5,246 nt of DNA from a bacterium (GCA_017995595.1 JAGOIO010000109.1:1-5246); one strand, 5' to 3'. Shown: positions 1 through 4,976, counted from the first letter of the stretch. Numbers and translations are program-made. The notes: a model not told the origin generated them from the letters alone.

Positions 1-438
1 TTCAAGTTCAAAAATTCTGGCAACAACATATTGACCGATACCAACACCTCTAAAGTGCGTCATTTTTACAAGAGAAATAACATCATACGCTTTTTCATTG
101 ACAAGATTATAAAATTCAAATCCGTTCTTTAATATCTTTTTAACTTCAAATATTGAAGATGTCGAGTTGGTTAAAGCTTTTAAAATAAGCTTAGCACCTT
201 TAGTCAACTTTTTCTTACTTTCAAGAAAAATATCAATTATGCTTTTTGAATCAATATTTCTTTCAAAAATATAAGGCAAGCAAATAGACTGTATCTTTTC
301 ATCACTAACATCTTTTCCTGCACCAATTGTTGTCAAATATTCACTAAAATCGGCAGAAACTGCTTCGTCATTTTGAACAAAATCTGTTAACCCGTTTATA
401 ATTTCGCTTATAGTGCTAAATTTTTCAATAATATCCAT
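1..438 (-). CDS. Uncharacterised protein, N-terminal 146 residues (cut by left window edge)
   Basis: The reading frame is open from an ATG at 438-436 to the window edge, so the C-terminus is missing. The start is well supported: AGAGGAG lies 5 bases upstream (450-444). The protein begins MDIIEKFSTISEIINGL and is mostly charged, helix-like sequence, with no signal peptide or membrane segment. From about residue 80 (FLESKKKLTKGAKLILKAL) it runs into SIFEVKKILKNGFEFYNLVN and then FRGVGIGQYVVARIFELE. This loosely resembles a region I know from bacterial proteins with SEC-C-like zinc motifs: a 'sxfeV' strand, then 'l.dl.....v', then 'GD...aRi'. That resemblance is weak and gives no function. It starts only 20 bases after the pgeF stop on the same strand, so it is probably co-transcribed with pgeF. 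I do not recognise a named gene. Confidence 0.85.
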   Translation of the reverse strand, partial: MDIIEKFSTISEIINGLTDFVQNDEAVSADFSEYLTTIGAGKDVSDEKIQSICLPYIFERNIDSKSIIDIFLESKKKLTKGAKLILKALTNSTSSIFEVKKILKNGFEFYNLVNEKAYDVISLVKMTHFRGVGIGQYVVARIFELE

Positions 439-458
439 TTTATCTCCTCTAGGTAAAT

Positions 459-1220
459 CTATTTTAAAATAATAACCGCAGAATGTCTTGCGGTATGAGC
501 GTTTTCTTTTCTATAAGAATAGAATAAATCAGTATTACAAGAAGTGCAATAGCCTGAAACGTCAATATTTTCGACACCACAACTCCTCAATTGAAGTTCA
601 TTTATCAACTTCAAATCCATGTTCATATTATCACAAACCAAAGAGCGTTCACATTCTTTGACAGAAGCCAACAATTTTTGTTTAACGTCCTCACCAACTT
701 CGAAACAACATTTTGAAATTGCAGGCCCTATAAGAGCAACAATGTCTTTCGGGTTAGAACCGTATTTTGCGACCATTTTTTCTACCGTTTTAACTCCGAT
801 TTTCGCAACTGTACCTCGCCAACCGGCATGAGAAGAAGCAATTACTTGGTTTTTCTTGTCATAAAAAATTAGCGGAACACAATCTGCAAAATTCAGACCA
901 ATAGCGATTTTTCTTTCATTTGTAATAAGTCCATCACAATTTGGAAATTCAGATTTTTCCAAAAACCCATTTTGATTACGTTCAATAAATTCTACATTAT
1001 CACTATGCGTTTGAACAGGGATAATAAGGTTTCTGACATCAATACCAAAGCCTTTTGCCACCAGCAGTTTATTATTTTCAAACTCAGATTTTAAATCTTC
1101 ACATTCACCATATTTTAGAAAAATATCACGAGTTGTAAAAAATGCACAAACTTTTTCATCTTCAGAAAGTAGTGAAGATTTTAGCACCTTTTTCCCTAAA
1201 AAATTAGAAATTTTAAACAT
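459..1220 (-). CDS. pgeF: Peptidoglycan editing factor PgeF (YfiH / DUF152 / Cu-oxidase_4 family)
   Basis: A 253-residue protein of normal family length. Members are cytosolic. In E. coli, YfiH/PgeF removes precursors carrying L-Ser in place of L-Ala from peptidoglycan synthesis; other members have purine nucleoside phosphorylase/adenosine deaminase-type or laccase-like activity. The family metal/catalytic set is intact: His72 in VQTHSDNV, Cys114 in NFADCVPLIFY and His131 in SSHAGWRGTVAKIG. Other family blocks are CDGLITN (95-101), IGPAISKCCFEVG (164-176) and the C-terminal YCTSCNTDLFYSYRKE (224-239) followed by TARHSAVIIL. No other in-frame start lies near the N-terminus, and the ATG at 1220 is the natural family start. 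It has no Shine-Dalgarno sequence and sits 6 bases after a TATAAT, so the mRNA is probably leaderless. It lies 39 bases after the glutaredoxin-like gene and 20 bases before the next gene. The family call is secure; the exact substrate in this organism is inferred. Confidence 0.95.
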   Translation of the reverse strand: MFKISNFLGKKVLKSSLLSEDEKVCAFFTTRDIFLKYGECEDLKSEFENNKLLVAKGFGIDVRNLIIPVQTHSDNVEFIERNQNGFLEKSEFPNCDGLITNERKIAIGLNFADCVPLIFYDKKNQVIASSHAGWRGTVAKIGVKTVEKMVAKYGSNPKDIVALIGPAISKCCFEVGEDVKQKLLASVKECERSLVCDNMNMDLKLINELQLRSCGVENIDVSGYCTSCNTDLFYSYRKENAHTARHSAVIILK

Positions 1221-1226
1221 AGAATA

Positions 1227-1255
1227 ATTATAAATGACGTATGAGTTTAAGTCAA
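1227..1255 (-). promoter_or_regulatory. Near-consensus sigma-70 promoter for pgeF, giving a leaderless start
   Basis: Reading the minus strand, TTGACT (1255-1250) is followed by exactly 17 bases and then a perfect TATAAT (1232-1227). Six bases separate the -10 box from the pgeF ATG. By the usual -7 to +1 spacing, the start point falls on the A of the ATG at 1220. The promoter fits entirely in the 39-base gap after the glutaredoxin stop codon at 1260. Confidence 0.75.
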
Positions 1256-1259
1256 AATA

Positions 1260-1487
1260 TTACAGAGCGTCAACATACTTTATAATTTCTTGTGATTCAT
1301 ACATTTTAATATTGTTGTCAGTGTCAACCAAAAACGGAACTTGGTCAATACCGCCGATATTAAGGAGTTCGTCCATATTAACCGAATCAGAAACGTCCAT
1401 ACCTCTATAATTTATATTCTTACTTTCAAGGAAATCTACGACTTTTTTGCAGTAAGGGCAAGATTCTTTTTTGTATAACAATAACAT
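1260..1487 (-). CDS. Glutaredoxin-like thiol-disulfide oxidoreductase
   Basis: A 75-residue, single-domain, thioredoxin-fold protein, the usual size for a small glutaredoxin. The redox site is Cys10-Pro-Tyr-Cys13 in KKESCPYCKK. The cis-proline loop is QVPFLV (Pro51), and the C-terminal helix YESQEIIKYV (64-72) matches the family pattern that contacts the glutathione or thiol partner. It probably reduces disulfides in the cytosol; its actual reductant (glutathione, another thiol or a reductase) cannot be read from the sequence. The frame stays open upstream to an ATG at 1532. I chose the ATG at 1487 because a strong GGAGGT lies 6 bases before it, the family begins at this point, and the upstream ATG would fall inside a likely promoter. 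It is followed at 39 bases by pgeF on the same strand. It is divergent from the pilin-like gene at 1685. Confidence 0.92.
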   Translation of the reverse strand: MLLLYKKESCPYCKKVVDFLESKNINYRGMDVSDSVNMDELLNIGGIDQVPFLVDTDNNIKMYESQEIIKYVDAL

Positions 1488-1493
1488 ATTTTT

Positions 1494-1499
1494 ACCTCC
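1494..1499 (-). promoter_or_regulatory. Ribosome binding site that fixes the glutaredoxin start
   Basis: GGAGGT (1499-1494) lies 6 bases before the ATG at 1487. The alternative in-frame ATG at 1532 has no comparable site, so this decides for the 75-residue form over a 90-residue form. Confidence 0.85.
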
Positions 1500-1504
1500 A
1501 TTTT

Positions 1505-1530
1505 GCTTATTATTATCAATAATAAAAAGC
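1505..1530. repeat. 26-bp imperfect palindrome in the glutaredoxin leader/promoter
   Basis: The two 13-base halves are complementary at 11 of 13 positions, with the ends GCTT/AAGC and an AT-only core (TTATTAT / ATAATAA around a central TG). It overlaps the proposed -10 box at 1524-1519 and the expected start point near 1512. It could be an operator; AT-rich dyads of this kind include Fur and PerR boxes, but the match to either is not good enough to name. Low-complexity AT sequence makes chance dyads more likely. Confidence 0.4.
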
Positions 1531-1548
1531 AAAAAATAAACTGGTCAA
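1519..1548 (-). promoter_or_regulatory. Candidate proximal promoter of the glutaredoxin-like gene
   Basis: On the minus strand, TTGACC (1548-1543) is followed by 18 bases and TATTAT (1524-1519). The expected start near 1512 gives a leader of about 25 bases that includes the GGAGGT site. A second minus-strand promoter lies further upstream (1627-1600), and I cannot tell which one dominates. Confidence 0.45.
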
Positions 1549-1599
1549 TAAGGTAATATTTACAAAACGAAAATTATATTACAAGCATTGGCAAAAACG

Positions 1600-1627
1600 A
1601 TAATACCATATTTTCACTATATTGCAA
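1600..1627 (-). promoter_or_regulatory. Left-facing half of a mirror promoter (towards glutaredoxin)
   Basis: On the minus strand, TTGCAA (1627-1622) is followed by 16 bases and TATTAT (1605-1600), preceded by TGG (1608-1606), an extended -10. The expected start is near 1593, giving a leader of roughly 105 bases before the glutaredoxin ATG. Confidence 0.45.
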
Positions 1628-1650
1628 ATATTCTTAAAATATGGTATCAT
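1622..1650 (+). promoter_or_regulatory. Right-facing half of a mirror promoter (pilin-like gene)
   Basis: TTGCAA (1622-1627) is followed by 17 bases and TATCAT (1645-1650), preceded by TGG (1642-1644), an extended -10. The expected start is near 1657, giving a leader of about 28 bases that contains AAAGG (1673-1677), 7 bases before the ATG at 1685. Confidence 0.6.
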
Positions 1651-1684
1651 CGTTATTATGTTTATATAACCAAAAGGTATTGGA

Positions 1685-2422
1685 ATGATAAATAACAAAA
1701 AAGCATTCACTTTGGCAGAAGTATTAATTACACTAGGCATTATCGGTGTAGTTGCTGCATTAACTATACCTACATTAATGCAAAAGACTGAAGAAAAACA
1801 AACTGTTTCTCAACTCAAAAAAGTTTATTCAACTTTTTCAAATGCTTTTGGTTTAGCTGTGGAAGCAAACGGAACACCTGATACTTGGGGAATGACAACA
1901 AAAGAAAATGCAAATTCCCATATAATTATGGCAACTAATATGAAATCTCATTTGAATCTTCTGGCTGATTGCGTTGGAATGAATAACACAGATACTCTTA
2001 AAAAATGTGGCAATTATAATGTTAGCGATATCGGCTATGCAAGAATAATTTTATCTGACGGAACTTATGTCGCTTTCCGTAACTGGTCTGGAGATTGTTC
2101 TTGGAATGATTTTGGAGATTCTGAACAATTAAAAAATGTATGTGGCGAAATAAACGTTGACTTAAACGGAGATAAAAAACCAAATACCAGAGGAAAAGAC
2201 CAGTTTCACTTTTTATTTACAAAATATGGAATTATTCCTTGGGGAGTTGCCAGTCAAACAAAAATGACATTTTCAACGCATTGTAACAGAAATACATTTG
2301 GACAAGTTCAAGACGGAGTCGTTGGGGGAACAGGTTGTGCAGCATGGGTTATTTATAATGAAAACATGGACTATTTGCACTGCGACGGCTTGAGTTGGGG
2401 TGGAAAAACAAAATGCGACTAA
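1685..2422 (+). CDS. Type IV pilin-like / pseudopilin protein with class III-type N-terminus
   Basis: 245 residues. The leader MINNKKA is short and basic. Prepilin peptidase is expected to cut between Ala7 and Phe8, leaving FTLAEV with the conserved Glu at mature position 5, followed by a hydrophobic helix (about 8-31, LITLGIIGVVAALTIPTLM). The rest is an exported globular domain with eight cysteines (96, 108, 138, 153, 200, 218, 233, 244), enough for four disulfides. Residues 158-167 (VDLNGDKKPN) and 170-179 (GKDQFHFLFT) match the second pilin-like gene in the window. The Asp159/Asn161/Asp163 spacing resembles a calcium-binding loop, which is inference. It would be a minor pilin or pseudopilin of a type IV pilus or type II secretion system; no machinery genes are nearby. 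The ATG has AAAGG 7 bases upstream, and no earlier in-frame start survives. It is convergent with aroA, with 49 bases between stop codons. Confidence 0.9.
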   Translation: MINNKKAFTLAEVLITLGIIGVVAALTIPTLMQKTEEKQTVSQLKKVYSTFSNAFGLAVEANGTPDTWGMTTKENANSHIIMATNMKSHLNLLADCVGMNNTDTLKKCGNYNVSDIGYARIILSDGTYVAFRNWSGDCSWNDFGDSEQLKNVCGEINVDLNGDKKPNTRGKDQFHFLFTKYGIIPWGVASQTKMTFSTHCNRNTFGQVQDGVVGGTGCAAWVIYNENMDYLHCDGLSWGGKTKCD

Positions 2423-2430
2423 TTGTAAAC

Positions 2431-2456
2431 TACAATTTCAACATATTGAAATTGTA
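2431..2456. terminator. Convergent-gene hairpin (possible bidirectional terminator, no clear U-tract)
   Basis: TACAATTTCAA (2431-2441) and TTGAAATTGTA (2446-2456) form a perfect 11-bp stem with loop CATA, between the pilin-like stop and the aroA stop. The stem is AT-rich and neither side has a solid T-run, so termination would be weak. AATTGTA at 2421-2427 can pair with 2431-2437 instead, giving an alternative smaller hairpin. Confidence 0.45.
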
Positions 2457-2471
2457 CTAAAATAAATATAT

Positions 2472-3758
2472 TTATCCTAAGCTATTCATCAAGCTTTCAA
2501 ACTCTGGAAAAGATATATTCACCCATTCAAAATCCTTTATTAATATCTCTTTTTCACAAACCATGCCTGCAACATACATACTCATCGCAAGTCTATGGTC
2601 ATGATATGTCTCAATTTCAGCATCACCTTTTAAATTCGTCTTACCGTTTATAATAAATCCGTCAGGTGTCTCTTCAATATCTGCTCCAACTTTTTTCAAC
2701 TCTGTAACTATTGTCTTTATTCTATCAGATTCTTTATTCCTTAAATCTTGTGCGTTTCTAACAACCGTCTGCCCCTCGGCTTGCGTTGCAAGAACTGCAA
2801 TTACAGGCAATTCATCAATAAGCCTTGGTATAATCTCGCCTTCTATATTAATACTTTTTAATTCTGAACTCTTTACTCGAATATCACCCATTACTTCGCC
2901 TGAAACAGTCTTTTTGTCAAGAATTTCAATATCTCCGCCCATTTGTTGAACAACTTTTATAATCCCTGTTCTCGTTTCATTCAAGCCAACATCATGCAAT
3001 ATTACCTCTGAATTTGGAATTATTAGTCCTGCCACTATAAAATATGCAGCAGATGAAATATCTCCCGTTACATAAATATTTTTTGGCTCTAATTCAGATT
3101 TTTTAATTGAAGCAAAAGGATCTCCGTCCTCATCAATTCCTGTTTTTATATCTGCTCCCATATATTCAAGCATTAATTCTGTATGATTTCTTGATAAATA
3201 CGGTTCTATAACGGTAGTTTCGCCACTTGCGTTCAATCCTGCAAGCAAAATACAAGATTTTACTTGTGCAGAGGCAAGTTTTGATAAATATCTTATTCCT
3301 TTTAAATCTTTCCCGACAATTTTTAGTGGAGCATGCCCGTCTTTTGATTCTATGTTTGCACCCATTTGCGTTAAAGGTTCAACAACACGCCTCATTGGAC
3401 GTTTTGAAAGGCTTTCATCTCCTACCATTATTGAATTAAAATTCTGTCCCGCAAGAATCCCTGAAATTAATCGCATTGACGTTCCTGAATTTCCACAATC
3501 CAACGCTTCGCTAGGTGCAATAATTCCATCTGTCGAATCAATTAACAACGTCTTTTCATCTTTAAACTCTGTTTTTATTCCAAGTTGCTTAAATATACCA
3601 AGTGTCGAAAAACAATCTGCTCCTTGTGATAAATTTTTTACAATACTTTTTCCTTTAGCAAGAGATGAAAACATTATTGCCCTATGCGAAATAGATTTAT
3701 CCGCAGGAATAACGACTTCACCTTTTAATCTATTAGATTTTTTAACAGTAATATCCAT
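2472..3758 (-). CDS. aroA: 3-phosphoshikimate 1-carboxyvinyltransferase (EPSP synthase)
   Basis: 428 residues, full family length. It joins shikimate-3-phosphate and phosphoenolpyruvate to give EPSP, the sixth step of the shikimate pathway to chorismate, in the cytosol. Visible motifs in order: PADKSISHRA (18-27; Lys21, Ser22, Arg26), LDCGNSGTSMRL (86-97), SKRPMRRV (118-125), LASAQVKSCILLAGL (161-175), the catalytic Asp315 in RLIDELPVIAV, RNKESDRI (340-347; Glu343), YHDHRLAMS (385-393) and SFPEF (416-420). The wording (RPMRRV, LASAQVKS, IDELPV) resembles the class II/Gram-positive type (B. subtilis, S. aureus, CP4) more than E. coli. The loop glycine that is Ala in glyphosate-insensitive CP4 is present here as Gly92. 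The frame extends 19 codons upstream to a GTG at 3815, but the family begins at MDITVKKS, so I start at the ATG at 3758. That ATG has no Shine-Dalgarno sequence and sits 6 bases after TATAAT. Confidence 0.97.
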   Translation of the reverse strand: MDITVKKSNRLKGEVVIPADKSISHRAIMFSSLAKGKSIVKNLSQGADCFSTLGIFKQLGIKTEFKDEKTLLIDSTDGIIAPSEALDCGNSGTSMRLISGILAGQNFNSIMVGDESLSKRPMRRVVEPLTQMGANIESKDGHAPLKIVGKDLKGIRYLSKLASAQVKSCILLAGLNASGETTVIEPYLSRNHTELMLEYMGADIKTGIDEDGDPFASIKKSELEPKNIYVTGDISSAAYFIVAGLIIPNSEVILHDVGLNETRTGIIKVVQQMGGDIEILDKKTVSGEVMGDIRVKSSELKSINIEGEIIPRLIDELPVIAVLATQAEGQTVVRNAQDLRNKESDRIKTIVTELKKVGADIEETPDGFIINGKTNLKGDAEIETYHDHRLAMSMYVAGMVCEKEILIKDFEWVNISFPEFESLMNSLG

Positions 3759-3764
3759 ATCTAA

Positions 3765-3791
3765 ATTATATAACAAACAGTTGTAAATCAA
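3765..3791 (-). promoter_or_regulatory. aroA promoter with -10 box six bases before the ATG
   Basis: A perfect TATAAT (3770-3765) lies 6 bases before the aroA ATG at 3758, so the expected start is the A of the ATG. The best -35 is TTGATT (3791-3786), only 15 bases from the -10, which is short. The -10 and the absence of a ribosome binding site are the stronger evidence. Confidence 0.5.
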
Positions 3792-3842
3792 GGAACATTG
3801 CAAGGTTAAAAGCACGTTTTTGTCCCAAAGATTTAAAAACGC

Positions 3843-3871
3843 AAAAAAAAAAGCCGACCTTTTGGGCGGCT
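3843..3871 (-). terminator. Strong intrinsic terminator, minus strand
   Basis: On the minus strand, AGCCGCCC - AAAA - GGTCGGCT folds into an 8-position stem with one mismatch, followed by an unbroken run of ten T (3852-3843). On the plus strand no T-run follows, so it works only leftward. It ends whatever is transcribed from upstream before the aroA promoter. Confidence 0.85.
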
Positions 3872-3950
3872 ACTAGACTTGGGGAGGAGGTTATGTGAAA
3901 AACCTTTACGGTCTTTCAACAATATATTTGTCGGCAAATAAACAAAAAAC
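3843..3950 (-). ncRNA. Candidate small RNA (~105 nt) between pilin-like gene and aroA
   Basis: No gene fits here, but the minus strand has the layout of an independent small RNA. There is an extended -10 (TG-A-TATAAC, 3963-3955), a hairpin at 3918-3896 (9-bp stem with one G-U pair, loop GTAAA), an unpaired CU-rich linker holding CCTCCTCCCC (3890-3881), and the terminator hairpin with T10 at 3871-3843. The linker is complementary to Shine-Dalgarno sequences, including GGAGGT of the glutaredoxin gene. The G-U pair in the first hairpin becomes an A-C mismatch on the plus strand, which favours transcription leftward. It matches no RNA family I know (not SRP, 6S, tmRNA or RNase P). The alternative is that it is the 3' tail of the pilin-like mRNA reading through the hairpin at 4050-4016. 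Confidence 0.4.
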
Positions 3951-3954
3951 TTTA

Positions 3955-3963
3955 GTTATATCA
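3955..3963 (-). promoter_or_regulatory. Extended -10 element for the candidate small RNA
   Basis: TGATATAAC reads on the minus strand at 3963-3955. The -35 region at the right distance is only T-rich (TTTTTG at 16 bases), so the promoter would depend on the extended -10. The expected start is near 3948. Confidence 0.35.
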
Positions 3964-4015
3964 TACGTTTGATTTACAAAAATTAATATTTTCAAAAGGC
4001 AAGCGTTTTACACAA

Positions 4016-4050
4016 TAAGGCACTAAATGCCTTTTGCATTTAGTGCCTTA
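4016..4050 (-). terminator. Perfect 15-bp hairpin downstream of the second pilin-like gene
   Basis: TAAGGCACTAAATGC (4016-4030) and GCATTTAGTGCCTTA (4036-4050) pair with no mismatch around a 5-base loop. It lies 27 bases after the stop of the pilin-like gene on the minus strand. Only TTGTGT follows, so the T-tract is poor. It most likely terminates or protects the 3' end of that mRNA. Confidence 0.6.
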
Positions 4051-4077
4051 AATTAAACAATTATATTTTGAGTTAAG

Positions 4078-4884
4078 TCAATTTTTCAATGACGGTAAAA
4101 AATCGTGCCAATAGCTTTTTGAACTATCGTCAGGCGATTGGTCTAAAAGTGCATAATACGAACAAGAAGCATTTTGGATTATATTAGCAGAGACTTTACA
4201 ATTTCCAACAGCATCGACAGAAAAATTTCTATTAGCTTGTGTTTTATTTACAGGATTATTAATATGGCTTTGTCCAATAGGGATAACCTTTCCGTCTGTT
4301 GTAAATAAAAACAAGAAATTATCCCAACCTTGACGGTTTGGCGGTTTATCACCATTTGTATCAACACAAATTTTTGGACCGTTCTCACCATTAGCATTAT
4401 CATCATCAAAACGAATAAACCTTCCGTTTATATCAACAAAATTAGATGAATAGTCGCAATAATTCATAACTGTAGATGAATATTTTGGAGAAAGCGGTTT
4501 TATAGTAGTTTTTCTTTCTTGTACAGCTGATTTTTTAAAATATGTCCAAAAAATATTAGTTTGAAAATTAATAGCGTTTTGCATTCCTGCATTATCCGCA
4601 TTCCAGTAAGTATAATCAGGAACAGCTATATCATAATCAGCTTGAAAATGTTGAGCAGCTTGATTCAAATCAGAATACACTTTTTTGTAAGCAGTTTGTA
4701 ACTCTGCAAGTTGAACATTTACCATAAGAGTAGGAATTGTCATAGCTGCAACGACACCAATAATACCCAACGTAATTAAAACTTCAGCTAAAGTAAACGC
4801 TAAAAGTTTAGGGTAATGTTTATGTCTAGAGGACTTTGCCCCTACCCCTGCGGATAACGCAGTAATAGTAGCACTTTTTGCCAT
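4078..4884 (-). CDS. Type IV pilin-like / pseudopilin protein with long leader
   Basis: 268 residues. The prepilin motif AFTLAEVLITLGIIGVVAAM begins at Ala29, so prepilin peptidase would cut between Ala29 and Phe30 (Glu34 is mature +5). The hydrophobic helix runs to about residue 54. The leader of 29 residues is much longer than the 7 of the paralog at 1685, contains Arg20, Lys22 and Lys26, and its DNA at 4860-4824 is about 59% G+C. The exported domain has Cys143, 173, 229 and 241, and the block VDTNGDKPPN (174-183) then GWDNFLFLFT (186-195) shared with the other pilin. The frame can start at TTG 4890, but AAGGA (4896-4892) is 7 bases from the ATG at 4884 and only 1 base from the TTG, so the ATG is chosen. 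No other start codon lies in frame before the cleavage site. It follows recF at 92 bases with its own promoter. Family certain; the role within a pilus or secretion system is unknown. Confidence 0.9.
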   Translation of the reverse strand: MAKSATITALSAGVGAKSSRHKHYPKLLAFTLAEVLITLGIIGVVAAMTIPTLMVNVQLAELQTAYKKVYSDLNQAAQHFQADYDIAVPDYTYWNADNAGMQNAINFQTNIFWTYFKKSAVQERKTTIKPLSPKYSSTVMNYCDYSSNFVDINGRFIRFDDDNANGENGPKICVDTNGDKPPNRQGWDNFLFLFTTDGKVIPIGQSHINNPVNKTQANRNFSVDAVGNCKVSANIIQNASCSYYALLDQSPDDSSKSYWHDFLPSLKN

Positions 4885-4918
4885 ACTCAATTCCTTCTTT
4901 TAAAGTTATAATACCTAT

Positions 4919-4947
4919 ATTATAACATATTTTAATATTCAATACAA
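4919..4947 (-). promoter_or_regulatory. Extended -10 promoter of the second pilin-like gene
   Basis: On the minus strand, TTGTAT (4947-4942) is followed by 17 bases and a perfect TATAAT (4924-4919), preceded by TGT (4927-4925 region: TG-T-TATAAT). The expected start is near 4912, giving a leader of about 28 bases with AAGGA. The pilin-like gene is thus expressed independently of recF. Confidence 0.6.
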
Positions 4948-4976
4948 GGTACGCTCGCAAAAAACAAAGAATATCC

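Larger units (their letters stand above)
1596..1654. repeat. 19-bp inverted repeat forming the core of the divergent control region
   Basis: The left arm, 1596-1614 (AACGATAATACCATATTTT), and the right arm, 1636-1654 (AAAATATGGTATCATCGTT), are inverted copies with one mismatch in 19. The arms are separated by 21 bases, and the repeat is centred on the palindromic TTGCAA at 1622-1627. Each arm contains an extended -10 box facing outward. The identity covers spacer and downstream bases that a sigma factor would not need to be conserved, so a dimeric regulator or an old inverted duplication is possible. Confidence 0.8.

Noticed and set aside
619..831. 70-residue plus-strand frame inside pgeF
   Set aside because: It is antisense to strongly conserved pgeF coding sequence, with no supporting signals.
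1488..1532. 15-codon N-terminal extension of the glutaredoxin-like gene
   Set aside because: It spans the proposed -10 box and the palindrome, lacks a ribosome binding site, and the downstream ATG has GGAGGT at ideal spacing.
1596..1654. Riboswitch or attenuator in the glutaredoxin leader, since the stem is perfect in minus-strand RNA with one G-U pair
   Set aside because: The expected minus-strand start near 1593 lies beyond the repeat, so the stem would not be transcribed from it. The promoter reading explains both arms better.
3227..3786. Two plus-strand frames (3227-3439 and 3352-3786) inside aroA
   Set aside because: Both are antisense to conserved EPSP synthase motifs and overlap each other; composition is explained by the real gene.
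3759..3815. 19-codon N-terminal extension of aroA from a GTG
   Set aside because: The family N-terminus is MDITVKKS. The extension overlaps the promoter and has no ribosome binding site.
3895..3972. Plus-strand 25-codon reading frame (GTG start) after GGGGAGGAGG
   Set aside because: The purine-rich site is only 4 bases from the GTG, and the closer ATG at 3893 meets a stop at once. No plus-strand promoter is evident, and the opposite strand explains the same bases as a small RNA linker and hairpin. A leader peptide is not excluded.
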